A stretch of 64,000 bases of DNA from Chitinophaga polysaccharea (GCF_902150045.1 NZ_CABFVU010000001.1:124001-188000); one strand, 5' to 3'. Positions 46,337 to 55,833 are shown, counted from the stretch's first letter. Notes: generated from the letters alone by a model not told the origin. Numbers and translations are program-made.

Positions 46337-47704
46337 TTATTTGTTGGGTGATGCGCTCAGTGCGGTCTGCAGCTGATCTGCAACAGAAGAGGTATAACCG
46401 GGCATGGCGACTATCTCCCGGTTTTTATTGAGAAGGATATAGGTGGGATAACCGGTGATCTGTAATTTATCAAGATAGCCGCCGGTACGGCCGTTGTATA
46501 GCATGAGTACTCCCGGCACCTCTGCGGGTTTACCGGGGAATGCTTTCATTTTTTGCAGGTTATCGTCAACGGAGATAGCTACAATGGTTAGCTGTCCTTT
46601 ACATTTACTGATCCAGTCAGGAAATTGTTTCATTCCTTCTATGCAGCCCCAGCACCAGGTGGCCCAAAAATCAACCAGTATCAATTCTGATGTTATATCT
46701 GCAAGTGTTATAGTTTCATTCTTTTCATTTTTTAATGGCAGCATGGGAAATTTATTCCCGATACGGGCCCGGGTATTTTCTGCAATAACATGAAACAACA
46801 TTTCTCTGGCAGGCCCACTGGCAAGATGATCTGGCATAGTGGCACGGATGCGGCAAGATAACTCATCTTTCTTTTCCGGTTCACGGTTTATTCGGTAAGC
46901 CTGTTCACAACCGGCCACCCATGCCAGCTCTTTCAGCTGCGGGGACGTAAAGTAAGCTGCTTCGTGCGTTACCTTGTCCAGTAGATCAGCCCCGTTTCCT
47001 TTATACCGCTGATGTGCAAGCAAGATCATTCTTATCTGCATATAATTGCCAAGCAGCTGCATGTAAAATGGATTTTTTACTGCTACAGATGGCGAATTGA
47101 AATAAACATTCTCAAATTGATCCATCAAACCGGTAGTATCCGGCAGTTGATGTATGAACAGGAGATAGTATATAGCTGCGTCATAGCGCAATAGCGGGTA
47201 GGCGGCACCCGAGGTATCTGCGGTATATTTTGATACAATATTGCGGAAGCGGCTAAAAACAGCATCCGCCGGCAGCGTTAACCGGAAAAGGCCGCTGGTA
47301 TCGGCAAACAGCGGATACCAGTTTTGCGCGAGGTCCTGTTCCATGTTATGCAGCAGCCGGTTAACCGGCGCACCGGCATTGTCCGTTATGGTAAATATAC
47401 CGGCGCTGTCACAAATGGTATAGGCGCCGCCGGGCAGTACAAAAAAGGAGAACGACCTGTTCGCAACCATGAGCTTCAGCAGGGAGCCACAGGAATCCGC
47501 TATTGTTGCCCGGAAACTGCCTGCGCCATTTGTATGTACCTGCATAATTTCTACCGGCGCATTACTGATATAATCGGCGAAACCATACAGGGTAACAAAA
47601 CTGTGCGGATTTTCCTTCAGCTGACCATCGATAACAATAGCGCCTTTCCCCGCCAGGGGCATAATAAACAACCAGATCAGCAGCCGCAGTGAACGGAAAT
47701 TCAT
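46337..47704 (-). CDS. TlpA/AhpC-type thioredoxin-domain protein with long N-terminal domain
   Basis: A 455 aa secreted protein with signal peptide MNFRSLRLLIWLFIMPLAGK. The first 300 residues show no family I recognise, apart from an initial strand-rich segment typical of DUF4369-like thioredoxin proteins. The C-terminal thioredoxin domain contains the redox motif CWGC in VDFWATWCWGCIEGM and the cis-proline region TGYPTYILLNKN. It is probably periplasmic and keeps thiols reduced or serves cytochrome maturation. Confidence 0.88.
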   Translation of the reverse strand: MNFRSLRLLIWLFIMPLAGKGAIVIDGQLKENPHSFVTLYGFADYISNAPVEIMQVHTNGAGSFRATIADSCGSLLKLMVANRSFSFFVLPGGAYTICDSAGIFTITDNAGAPVNRLLHNMEQDLAQNWYPLFADTSGLFRLTLPADAVFSRFRNIVSKYTADTSGAAYPLLRYDAAIYYLLFIHQLPDTTGLMDQFENVYFNSPSVAVKNPFYMQLLGNYMQIRMILLAHQRYKGNGADLLDKVTHEAAYFTSPQLKELAWVAGCEQAYRINREPEKKDELSCRIRATMPDHLASGPAREMLFHVIAENTRARIGNKFPMLPLKNEKNETITLADITSELILVDFWATWCWGCIEGMKQFPDWISKCKGQLTIVAISVDDNLQKMKAFPGKPAEVPGVLMLYNGRTGGYLDKLQITGYPTYILLNKNREIVAMPGYTSSVADQLQTALSASPNK

Positions 47705-47914
47705 GTACGCTATAATTTAAATATGAAAGTAGTGTTTATAACTGGTAAAAAAATGTGCGTTAATTGTTCACATCTTCACACGGTAACTTTAAACTTCTCC
47801 TGAAATAAGTATGTTGTTTACAAAGAATTTACACTTGATAATCTGCATTCTTCTACCTTGAATGCGTCAGGCAACAAAACCTGCAATCCTTTTAACACGA
47901 AAAACCTGGACTTT

Positions 47915-49660
47915 ATGAAAAACAATTTTACCCCAACCAGGATGAACGACAGTAATGCGGAAGCAGATGATACAAAGGAACGGATGAAAAAGATTGTTAA
48001 TTCAATGGCCAAAAGTGCCAGCCTGCTGGCATTTGGGCTGGGCTGCCTGTTATATTATATGACCGGCCACAAGATCATTTTATTCCCTGCCCTGCTGGAA
48101 AGTGCCCTCTTCCTTTCTATCCTGCTGATCACAAAATATAGCAAACCGGTATATGGGAAACGGTTCATGTTCTTTTTACACAGCATATCCATCTGGTTCT
48201 TTGGGATACTGCTGGGACCAGCTTCCCAGGTCTACCTCTTTGCGCCTTTCCTCGCTTTCTGCGTATTCCTGGTATTTGAAAAAACCTGGTCGCAGGTATT
48301 GATACTTGCCGCCAGCCTGGTTGCCATGATACTTATTGTCATCAACTACCGCTACCCCGTATTGGCATCACTTCCAATTAATAAGGAAACCGAACTATAT
48401 TTACACTGGCTGGTGATCGCTTCAGCTACTTTCCTGAACGGGGCAGCACTGTACTATTATGCAAAAGAAAGCAGGTATCAGAACAGGCAGTTGAAAAAGC
48501 TGGTATACCAGCTCGACAAAACCAACCAGGCAATGCGTATTTATGTACGTGAAACCACACATGAGATCAGGTCGCCCCTCAATGTGGTGAACAGTATCCT
48601 CCAAAATTATATTGAAACGGCGGACCATGGGGAGAAAACCGTCCAGGTAGGTATTGCGCACATGGAAGCAATTCATTTTGCCTGCCAGGATATGCAGCTG
48701 GTGGTGAGCAATGCACTGGGTTGGTCAAAAATTGAAGCCGGCAAAGACGAGATCGTAAAGTCTCCGTTCCATTTCAGCGATTGGGTGCTGCATTTATGTG
48801 ACACCTACGAATATCTCGCCAAAAGAAGATCCGTACATATAAATATCGTCTTGCATGATAACCTGCCTGAGTATATCCTGGCCGACAAATCCAAGCTGCG
48901 CACCATCATCGTTAACCTCCTCAGCAACGCCATCAAATTTACGGCCTTCCGCTCCATCATTACAGTAAAGGCCGGTATGAAAAACGGCCTGCTGGTGGTT
49001 TCTGTTATGGACCAGGGTATGGGTATTCCTGCGGACCGGAAGGAACATATTTTTGATCCTTATGTTACAGAACCGGGGCAACATACCGAATCAAGCGGGC
49101 TTGGGCTGCCCATTGCCCGGCATATGGCCCGTATAATGGGAGGCGACCTTGCAGCCACCGATAACCCGGATGGGGGCAGCATCTTCACTCTCCGGATGCC
49201 GGTGGAAATTACCGCGGCCCCACCTTCTGCCCATCATATCCTGGACTTCTCTTTATTAAAAGGACTAAAAGTATTGGTGGTAGACGATGATCCGCTCAAC
49301 CATCTTGCATTTTCGCTGGCGCTCAAACGCATGGGCATAGAAGCAATACTGGCCGACTCTGGCCCCCAGGGACTTGCCAAAGCCCGGCTGCACCAGCCGG
49401 ATGCAATACTGATGGATATGATCATGCCATATACCAGCGGCGTGGAAATGCTGTTACAGTTCCGGGCCGACCGGAACCTGCGGCATATCCCGTTCATCCT
49501 GGTATCCGGTAACAGTTACAGCGAAGTGAAAGAAGAAGTGACCGCTTCGGGGGCAAATGGTTTCTTAAGCAAACCGGTAAATATTGAACAACTGTACACC
49601 ATATTAAAAGAGCTGGTGATAATGACAGATGTTAATCCACAGGTTTCAACCGCCAGGTAG
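47915..49660 (+). CDS. Hybrid sensor histidine kinase / response regulator
   Basis: About 581 aa from the ATG at 47915 (a TTG frame begins at 47858, but it adds nothing recognisable). Five or six transmembrane helices occupy residues 25-190. The HisKA H-box is RETTHEIRSPLNVVNSIL with phosphorylated His216. The HATPase shows LLSNAIKFT, MDQGMGIPADRKEHIF and SSGLGLPIARHMARIMGG. The C-terminal receiver has VDDDPLN, phospho-acceptor Asp501 and the Lys in LSKPVN. There is no output domain, so a phosphorelay to another protein is likely; the target is not encoded beside it. Confidence 0.93.
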   Translation: MKNNFTPTRMNDSNAEADDTKERMKKIVNSMAKSASLLAFGLGCLLYYMTGHKIILFPALLESALFLSILLITKYSKPVYGKRFMFFLHSISIWFFGILLGPASQVYLFAPFLAFCVFLVFEKTWSQVLILAASLVAMILIVINYRYPVLASLPINKETELYLHWLVIASATFLNGAALYYYAKESRYQNRQLKKLVYQLDKTNQAMRIYVRETTHEIRSPLNVVNSILQNYIETADHGEKTVQVGIAHMEAIHFACQDMQLVVSNALGWSKIEAGKDEIVKSPFHFSDWVLHLCDTYEYLAKRRSVHINIVLHDNLPEYILADKSKLRTIIVNLLSNAIKFTAFRSIITVKAGMKNGLLVVSVMDQGMGIPADRKEHIFDPYVTEPGQHTESSGLGLPIARHMARIMGGDLAATDNPDGGSIFTLRMPVEITAAPPSAHHILDFSLLKGLKVLVVDDDPLNHLAFSLALKRMGIEAILADSGPQGLAKARLHQPDAILMDMIMPYTSGVEMLLQFRADRNLRHIPFILVSGNSYSEVKEEVTASGANGFLSKPVNIEQLYTILKELVIMTDVNPQVSTAR

Positions 49661-49778
49661 CCCTGATCCGATCCACCTGCCGCATTTTTGCAGCTGCTCT
49701 GCTGTACTGCTTTCCACCAGGTGTGGCAATCCCGGTGAGCGGTTTCCATATCCGTTAATTTACAGATAAAGATATGTA

Positions 49779-50037
49779 CTAAGCGCTTTGGTTACCTGCT
49801 AAAAAACGGGCATAAAAATCCGGTACCGGGCTGTTGCGGATACCTTCAATTGTTTCCTCCACCGGGTAAGCTATTTTGCGGATAACCGGTGTAATATTAT
49901 TACCCGTAGATGATGGCCAGCTTCAACATTTCATTAGTCATTTTGATACCTGCAACGTTACTATTTAATTCAGGCGCTGCTTCACAGGCATTGCCATTAT
50001 CTTTTAAAAATACCACGATTCTATGGAATAGTACCAT
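49779..50037 (-). pseudogene. Frameshifted small ORF in a 463-bp gap
   Basis: On the minus strand an ATG at 50037 opens a 45-residue frame ending at TAA 49900-49902 (MVLFHRIVVFLKDNGNACEA at the start, NEMLKLAIIYG at the end). In the next frame the sequence continues NNITPVIRKIAYPVEETIEG to a TAG at 49779. Removing one G from the GGG at 49903-49905 joins the two parts into one 84-residue protein. I do not recognise the family. It is a decayed gene, a base-calling error or chance. The remainder of 49661-50123 holds nothing else I can support. Confidence 0.35.
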
Positions 50038-50123
50038 TATTTCCCTGCCATAAACACCGCAAGAACCGGGTTTTCTGTGCAGGCTCCTGCAGTTACTTTT
50101 ATATCTCCATAAAATATTACCAG

Positions 50124-50837
50124 ATGAATGATATTAAGAAACGGCTGCTACAGCACAACTGGCAGCAGGCAGCAGCAAGCCTCAACGACCATGGCTATAC
50201 GTTGCTGAAAGGGATGCTCACTAAAGAGGAATGTGATACGCTGATCAGCGCTTACCAGGCAGATGACACCTATCGGAAAACAATAGTAATGGAACGTTAC
50301 CGCTTCGGGAAAGGGGAATATAAATACTTCCGGTATCCGCTGCCAGAGCTGATTACAGTCATCCGTGAAACGGTATACCCTTTCATTGCACCGGTAGCCA
50401 ACAAATGGATGGAAGTACTGAATATAACACAGCGGTACCCGGATACACATACCGCGTTAAAGGAATATTGCCACGCCAGCGGGCAAACGAAACCTACTAT
50501 CCTTATTCTTAAATACGGGGAAGACGGTTTTAATACATTGCACCAGGACCTTTACGGCGATATTTATTTCCCCATGCAACTGGTGGTGTTCCTGAACCAG
50601 CCGGGCGAAGATTACAACGGCGGTGAGTTTGTATTAACCGAACAAATTCCGCGGGCGCAGTCAAAGGCCAATGTACTGCAACCCCAACGGGGCGATATGC
50701 TGATATTCACTACCAACTTCCGGCCGGTAAAAGGCAGCAGGGGATATTACCGGGTAAACATGAAGCATGGCGTAAGCCCGGTGCACAACGGGAACCGGCA
50801 TACGCTGGGTATTATTTTCCATGATGCCCTGAGTTGA
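50124..50837 (+). CDS. 2-oxoglutarate/Fe(II)-dependent oxygenase (2OG-FeII_Oxy)
   Basis: A 237 aa protein. The iron ligands are probably His and Asp in LHQDLYGDIYFPMQLVVFLN and a distal His in NMKHGVSPVHNGNRHTLGII, with Arg in that segment binding 2OG. It resembles prolyl-hydroxylase-like oxygenases. The substrate may be a protein residue or a nucleic-acid base; it is not evident. It converges with yjbQ three bases beyond its stop. Confidence 0.88.
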   Translation: MNDIKKRLLQHNWQQAAASLNDHGYTLLKGMLTKEECDTLISAYQADDTYRKTIVMERYRFGKGEYKYFRYPLPELITVIRETVYPFIAPVANKWMEVLNITQRYPDTHTALKEYCHASGQTKPTILILKYGEDGFNTLHQDLYGDIYFPMQLVVFLNQPGEDYNGGEFVLTEQIPRAQSKANVLQPQRGDMLIFTTNFRPVKGSRGYYRVNMKHGVSPVHNGNRHTLGIIFHDALS

Positions 50838-50840
50838 GTA

Positions 50841-51263
50841 TTACTCTCCCCAGGCCGTAAGCAGCAGGTTCCGCGGGCCGCCGTGATTGCGGTGCTCACA
50901 AAGGTAAACTCCCTGCCAGGTACCCACTGCAAGCCGGCCGTTACGGATGGGGATCATCACGGAGCTTCCCAGCAGGGCGGCTTTCAGGTGCGCCGGCATA
51001 TCATCGGGGCCTTCGTCATCATGGAGGTATTCCGGGTCATTTTCCGGGACTGTTTTATTGAAATACATTTCAAAATCCTTCCGCACAGTGGGATCTGCAT
51101 TTTCATTCAGCGCAAGCGATGCAGAGGTATGCTGAATAAATACCTGCAGCATACCGGTTTTTATTTCCGAGAGTTGCGGAAAAGCCTGGATGATCTCTGT
51201 GGTGATTATATGAAACCCTCTTCTTCTTTGTTGCAGTTGTAATGCCTGCTGGAATATTTTCAT
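50841..51263 (-). CDS. YjbQ family protein (UPF0047, secondary thiamine-phosphate synthase)
   Basis: A 140 aa protein matching the usual YjbQ length when started at the ATG at 51263. Family motifs are FIQHTSASLALNENADPTVR, DDEGPDDMPAHLKAALLGSS and GTWQGVYLCEHRNHGGPRNL, with conserved histidines that may bind metal. The biological role is unclear; weak thiamine-phosphate synthase activity is reported for family members. A start at 51296 would overlap the upstream sugar-dehydrogenase-like gene by 11 bases. Confidence 0.93.
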   Translation of the reverse strand: MKIFQQALQLQQRRRGFHIITTEIIQAFPQLSEIKTGMLQVFIQHTSASLALNENADPTVRKDFEMYFNKTVPENDPEYLHDDEGPDDMPAHLKAALLGSSVMIPIRNGRLAVGTWQGVYLCEHRNHGGPRNLLLTAWGE

Positions 51264-51285
51264 GCCATGCAAGTTAAACATTTCA

Positions 51286-52554
51286 TTATTGACCATATGC
51301 CACTTTCCAGATGCGGTTGGTTTTATCGTCGGTTACCAGCAAGGTACCGTTCTTCAGTACCAGTAATCCTACCGGGCGTCCCTTTACATCTGCAGTGGTA
51401 GAATCTTTTATAAAGCCGGTGAGAAAATCTTCCGGTTTACCGGAGGGTTTTCCATTGGTAAGGGGTACAAACAATACTTTGTAACCTGATATCGGCTTGC
51501 GGTTCCAGGAACCATGCTGGGCAATGAATGCGCCATTGCGGTATTTTTCCGGGAATTTATCTCCCGTATAAAATGCCAGGCCCAGGGAAGCCGTATGAGC
51601 GCCCAGCTGCACATCAGGCACAATGGTATTGTTTACTTCCGGCGGGGCGGGATCTTCCACCCGTGTATCCTTATGCTGGCCGTAGTAAGTCCAGGGCCAG
51701 CCGTAAAAGCCGCCCTCCTTTACATGGGTCAGATAATCTGGCACCAGGTCGTTGCCCAGCTTATCCCTTTCGTTCACTGCTACCCACAATGTGGAAGTAC
51801 CGGGCGCCCAAGCCATGCCCACGGGGTTTCTCAGCCCGGAAGCATAAATGCGGCGGCCCGAGCCATCAGGATTTATTTCCACGATGGCGGCCCTTGATTG
51901 CTCATTCCCGATGCCTTTTTCCGCATGATCGGTGCCTGAACCTATAGCGATGTAAATTTTGGACTGGTCTTTATTGGCAATGATGTTGCGGGTCCAGTGC
52001 TGGTTTATTTTGCCGGCAGGCAGGTCGGCAATTTTCTCCGGTGATGCCGTAATAACAGTATCGCCTGTTTTGTAGGGATAACGAAGTAATGCGTTGGTAT
52101 TGGCCACATAAAAATAGTTGCCTGTCAGCAGCATCCCGAAAGGCTGGTCAAGACCACTGAGGAAAACAGTACGCAGCTCTGGTATACCATCATGATCGGC
52201 ATCGCGGAGTAGGGTGATACGGTCTGCGCTGTTTTTCATGCTTTTGGATTTGCTGGCGCCAATAATAGCAGCGCCTATCTTTATAAAAAACGGATAGTTG
52301 CTGTTAGACTCCGCTACCAGCACATCGCCGTTTGGAAGGACATACATCCACCGGGGGTTCTGAAAACCGTCTGCATACAGTGAAACATGAAAGCCTGCAG
52401 GTGCAGCGGGAGTTTCACCCGGTTGCCATCCGCGCACCTGGCTGTAGTTCGCATATGATTTCGTGGCATGCGGCGGTGGCAAATGGCTACTGTCCTGCGC
52501 GGGCAGCCAATAAGCGTAGGACAATAATGCAAGTGACAACAAGTACTTTTTCAT
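51286..52554 (-). CDS. PQQ-dependent sugar (L-sorbosone) dehydrogenase-like protein
   Basis: A 422 aa secreted protein (signal MKKYLLSLALLSYAYWLPA, then Gln). It is a six-bladed beta-propeller of the GSDH/sorbosone dehydrogenase type, with blade motifs such as IADLPAGKINQHWTRNIIAN, ASGLRNPVGMAWAPGTSTLW and FIAQHGSWNRKPISGYKV. It would oxidise an aldose or aldehyde in the periplasm using PQQ. No PQQ biosynthesis genes are in the window, so exogenous PQQ or another function is possible. It lies 22 bp before yjbQ. Confidence 0.88.
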   Translation of the reverse strand: MKKYLLSLALLSYAYWLPAQDSSHLPPPHATKSYANYSQVRGWQPGETPAAPAGFHVSLYADGFQNPRWMYVLPNGDVLVAESNSNYPFFIKIGAAIIGASKSKSMKNSADRITLLRDADHDGIPELRTVFLSGLDQPFGMLLTGNYFYVANTNALLRYPYKTGDTVITASPEKIADLPAGKINQHWTRNIIANKDQSKIYIAIGSGTDHAEKGIGNEQSRAAIVEINPDGSGRRIYASGLRNPVGMAWAPGTSTLWVAVNERDKLGNDLVPDYLTHVKEGGFYGWPWTYYGQHKDTRVEDPAPPEVNNTIVPDVQLGAHTASLGLAFYTGDKFPEKYRNGAFIAQHGSWNRKPISGYKVLFVPLTNGKPSGKPEDFLTGFIKDSTTADVKGRPVGLLVLKNGTLLVTDDKTNRIWKVAYGQ

Positions 52555-52734
52555 GAGGTGATGTTTTCAGGGTAATACCTCTACTGTTATCAATATTTGC
52601 GCCATGGGATAGCGGGCACAAGAATATGTATTATGAAATTTTTAATTTGAATACCGCCACATTTTTCTTTACCTTCATATTTCCCGCCAAAGAATCAAAC
52701 GAGTGTGAAGACCTAAATGCTTAAAATTTTAGCC

Positions 52735-53166
52735 ATGACAAGACCACAACAAGTAATGATTATTGATGACGATGCGGATGACCGAAGTTTTTTCCAGGAA
52801 GCCATCAATAATATTTCTCCGGTCATTGAAACTCATTTATGTGATAGTGGAATACAGGCGTTAGCTATGTTCCAGGAAAAAAAGATCACAGCACCTGATT
52901 ACATCTTCCTTGATTTCAATATGCCATTGATGAATGGAAGGGAATGCCTGATAGAATTGAAAAAGATCCTGCAGCATCAGCTTACCAATATTATAATACT
53001 GAGCACTTCTGATATGAAGGAGGATATGGAAGATGCTATGCGACTTGGCGCCAAATTATTCCTGACAAAGCCCAGTACTTTCCAGGAACTGTGCACAATG
53101 TTGAAAGGGGTGCTGGAGGGGCGATGGCATAGGCTGTTTTCCAGCTCCACAGGCACAGAAAAATAA
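52735..53166 (+). CDS. Single-domain response regulator
   Basis: About 143 aa from the ATG at 52735 (MTRPQQVMIIDDDADDRSFF). It is a bare receiver domain of the Rcp1 type: acidic pocket IDDDADD, phospho-acceptor Asp60 in YIFLDFNMPLMNG, and Lys in LFLTKPST. There is no output domain, so it probably works in a phosphorelay. The hybrid kinase at 47915 is a nearby candidate partner, but this is only proximity. Confidence 0.93.
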   Translation: MTRPQQVMIIDDDADDRSFFQEAINNISPVIETHLCDSGIQALAMFQEKKITAPDYIFLDFNMPLMNGRECLIELKKILQHQLTNIIILSTSDMKEDMEDAMRLGAKLFLTKPSTFQELCTMLKGVLEGRWHRLFSSSTGTEK

Positions 53167-53170
53167 GGAA

Positions 53171-54154
53171 CTATTTAGCGACTGCTCCTTTATTGTATTT
53201 GTTCCTGTATTCGAGCGGCGATAACCCGGTAGTTTTCTTGAAGATTGTTCTAAATGCTTTTGTATCCGAATATCCTACTTCCCACATAATTTCATTGATG
53301 TTTTTACGGCTGCTTTCAAAGCTTTTCTTTGCCACTTCTACTTTTACTCTTTGAATATATTCCGATACCGTGTTGCTGGTTGCTTTTTTAAATCTTCTTT
53401 CCAGGCTTCTGCGGCCTACCGCAAACATTGATGACAGCTGTTCCACTGTGATCTTTTCCTGCCAGTTCTGTTCAATAAATTCCTGCGCCTGTTTTACCGA
53501 TTCGTCCTGGTGCTCACGCTGACCTTTAAAGATGGTAAAGGTGGCCTGGTTGGTACGGTCTATCTCAATTTCAAAATATTTGGACGCCAGGATCGCCATA
53601 TCTCGGTCGGTATATTTTTCTATCAGGTAGATAAGCAGGTTCCAGAAGGAATTAGCGCCACCGCTGGAATAAATACCATTTTCATCTGTAATGATCTTTT
53701 CAGATACCAGTTCTATATCGGGAAACATATTCCTGAACTCATTGGCGGCCAGCCAGTGGGTGGAACAACGCTTTCCTTTGAGCAAACCTGTGGACGCCAG
53801 TAAAAAGGCGCCTACGCAAAGACTGGCCACTTCCGATCCCTCCCGGTGCTGCTTTACAATCCAGGGGAAGAAATCTTTATTCTGTTCAATTACCGTTTCT
53901 CTTTCCCCGTTCACGGCAGGAATGATGATCAGGTCGGCTTTATGCTTTTCCGAGATCAGCACATCCGGCGTTACTTTAAAAAAGCGGTCGTATTCCTGTG
54001 CTTCTTTGGAAAGCCCCACCAGTTGTACATTAAACAGTGGATCTTTTCCAACGCTTTCCAGGAAGTCGTTGGCCTTGGTGAAACATACAAAAGGTCCTTC
54101 AATACTGCTGAGCGCCACAGCGCCTTTGGGAACGAGAATGGATATTTGCTTCAT
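53171..54154 (-). CDS. GlxA-type AraC regulator with DJ-1/PfpI domain
   Basis: A 327 aa regulator. Residues 1-190 are a DJ-1/PfpI-like domain with VASLCVGAFLLASTGLL and SSGGANSFWNLLIYL. The last 100 residues are an AraC helix-turn-helix: ITVEQLSSMFAVGRRSLERR and NINEIMWEVGYSDTKAFRTI. It is convergent with the receiver gene; a target is not evident. Confidence 0.93.
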   Translation of the reverse strand: MKQISILVPKGAVALSSIEGPFVCFTKANDFLESVGKDPLFNVQLVGLSKEAQEYDRFFKVTPDVLISEKHKADLIIIPAVNGERETVIEQNKDFFPWIVKQHREGSEVASLCVGAFLLASTGLLKGKRCSTHWLAANEFRNMFPDIELVSEKIITDENGIYSSGGANSFWNLLIYLIEKYTDRDMAILASKYFEIEIDRTNQATFTIFKGQREHQDESVKQAQEFIEQNWQEKITVEQLSSMFAVGRRSLERRFKKATSNTVSEYIQRVKVEVAKKSFESSRKNINEIMWEVGYSDTKAFRTIFKKTTGLSPLEYRNKYNKGAVAK

Positions 54155-54227
54155 AGTTCAAATCTAAGATAAAAGTTTGTCGGAATCAACCCTTGTAGTG
54201 GTGATGAAGGACACTTTTTTCCGGATA

Positions 54228-54260
54228 AAAAAAGAAGCCGGCAGCACCGGCTTCTTTTTT
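54228..54260. terminator. Bidirectional intrinsic terminator
   Basis: A perfect 14-bp stem (AAAAAAGAAGCCGG with its complement) and a five-base CAGCA loop, with A and T runs at the two ends. It directly follows the MFS stop (minus strand). Confidence 0.88.
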
Positions 54261-54264
54261 ATTA

Positions 54265-55533
54265 CTATGCTTCTGCCATCATCCCTGTAGTATTTGTTAC
54301 AGCGCCTTTGGCCAGTTTTCTTTTTACAATCATACTTACACGGTACACCAGGTAAATACAGGGCAGCGTTAACCCCACAATCACCCATCCAAGTGTATCG
54401 TAGTGCTCCAGCGGGCTGAATTTATCCTTCTGTGTTACGATCATGCCACCGATAACAGCGGCTATTCCGCCGGCGATCTGCTGCAGAGAAGAGTTCACGC
54501 TCATAAAGGCGCCACGGTCTGCCAGATCGGGGATACCGGTGGTTAACGCGGTGAACGGGATCATACGCCCCATGATACCGGCCATCATCAGCACGTTCAG
54601 GCACATGATGACCCAGAGTGGATGAGGCGATAAATGGGTATAAATAATAATGATCACCAGGGCATATATAGAGGCAATGGTGAAGAGGGTGAACCTGTCT
54701 TTCTTATCACTTAATTTTCCGAGTACCGGCATAATGAACAGGGAGCCCACACCGGTAACCATGAACAGCAAAGGCAGTTGCTCCTGCGTAACGTGCAGGT
54801 TGTTCACCGCAAATGCGCTGCCAAAGGGCATCATCATAAATCCGCCTATCGACATCAGCGCGGTGGTAGTAAAACCTACCCGGTAATCGCCGTTCTTTAC
54901 GGTATGCCACAGGTGTGTGAAAGCGCTCCTGTCGTGCTGCACCGCCAGGTGTGCAATAACCGGTTGCATCCGCAGAATGATCAGCAGCATCACCACCCCG
55001 GCAATGCCTGCTACCAGGAAAAAGGGGGCTTCCCATCCCCAGGCGTTGGCGAGGTATAACCCGATAGGGATACCCAGCACCTGGCTGGCGCCGAATGCCA
55101 TCTGCACAAAACCCATTACACGCCCGCGTTGCGAGATATCAAAAAGATCGGTGATGATAGCAAGTGAAATAGATCCCATTACACCGCCGAACAAGCCGGT
55201 AATGATACGGGCCGCGATCATGGTGTAATAAGTATTGGCAAATCCGCAGCAAAGCGTGCCCGCAATAAAGCCGGTGTAAAAAAATACCAGTAATTTCTTC
55301 CGGTCGAACCGATCCGCGAAGCCGGCGGTAAGCAGCCCGGAAATACCGGCGCTGAAGGCATATGCGGATACGATCAGTCCAAACTGGTTGGGCTTTATGC
55401 TCATTGATTTCATTAGCATATCGCCCAGCGGCGACATCACCATGAAATCGAGGATCACGGTAAATTGTGTGAGCGCCAACAGGGCAACTATCATTTTCTG
55501 GTGACCGGAAAATGCGGGTGATGTTTGTTTCAT
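54265..55533 (-). CDS. MFS transporter (putative drug/sugar efflux)
   Basis: About 422 aa from the ATG at 55533 with twelve transmembrane segments. The motif-A-like sequence between helices 2 and 3 is AGFADRFDRKKLLVFFYTG, and PLLFMVTGVGSLFIMPVLGK followed by LSDKKDRF is the corresponding repeat in the second half. Family members export drugs, arabinose or other solutes. It is the last gene of a tetR / small protein / MFS operon, so TetR-controlled efflux is the likely role. Confidence 0.9.
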   Translation of the reverse strand: MKQTSPAFSGHQKMIVALLALTQFTVILDFMVMSPLGDMLMKSMSIKPNQFGLIVSAYAFSAGISGLLTAGFADRFDRKKLLVFFYTGFIAGTLCCGFANTYYTMIAARIITGLFGGVMGSISLAIITDLFDISQRGRVMGFVQMAFGASQVLGIPIGLYLANAWGWEAPFFLVAGIAGVVMLLIILRMQPVIAHLAVQHDRSAFTHLWHTVKNGDYRVGFTTTALMSIGGFMMMPFGSAFAVNNLHVTQEQLPLLFMVTGVGSLFIMPVLGKLSDKKDRFTLFTIASIYALVIIIIYTHLSPHPLWVIMCLNVLMMAGIMGRMIPFTALTTGIPDLADRGAFMSVNSSLQQIAGGIAAVIGGMIVTQKDKFSPLEHYDTLGWVIVGLTLPCIYLVYRVSMIVKRKLAKGAVTNTTGMMAEA

Positions 55534-55561
55534 TTCAGGGAGATTTGAGCTTATGTGTTTG

Positions 55562-55780
55562 TTAGTCTTCCAGCTCTGCACATTCGTACGCGCTGGCGTT
55601 GATTAATGCGATGATGCGGTCCGGCACCGGCTCAGCGGCTACTACCCGGAGCACGCAGTCCACATCTTCCATGTCTACCGTCCATTGGTCAATAAAGGGT
55701 TGCTGGTCCAGTACCGGCGCTATTTTGGAACGGGCTTCCGGGGTGGCAATATTTGTTTTGAAAATAAGAACGTGTTGCAT
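55562..55780 (-). CDS. Small HMA-fold-like protein of the TetR/MFS operon
   Basis: A 72 aa protein from the ATG at 55780. It begins MQHVLIFKTNIATPEARSKI and continues to WTVDMEDVDCVLRVVA. The strand/helix pattern resembles a ferredoxin-like heavy-metal-associated domain, but the CxxC metal site is absent. It could be a regulator or chaperone of the transporter; function is unknown. It is 53 bp after tetR and 28 bp before the MFS start. Confidence 0.7.
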   Translation of the reverse strand: MQHVLIFKTNIATPEARSKIAPVLDQQPFIDQWTVDMEDVDCVLRVVAAEPVPDRIIALINASAYECAELED

Positions 55781-55794
55781 AACCAGATATTTTG

Positions 55795-55808
55795 TGAGCG
55801 AGCGTTCA
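55795..55808 (-). promoter_or_regulatory. Candidate TetR operator before the small-protein/MFS genes
   Basis: TGAGCGAGCGTTCA is a partial inverted repeat of the common TetR/AcrR operator shape (TGAnCG..CGnTCA). It lies 14 bases upstream of the small-protein ATG and could repress it and the transporter. Confidence 0.5.
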
Positions 55809-55833
55809 TTTACTAAATGAATCAAAAAAAAAA

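Noticed and set aside
46167-46376. 69-residue ORF rich in Phe, Asp and Tyr on the plus strand
   Set aside because: It is a translation of the C-poor repeat tract; low complexity, no ribosome site, and it overlaps the end of the TlpA-type gene.
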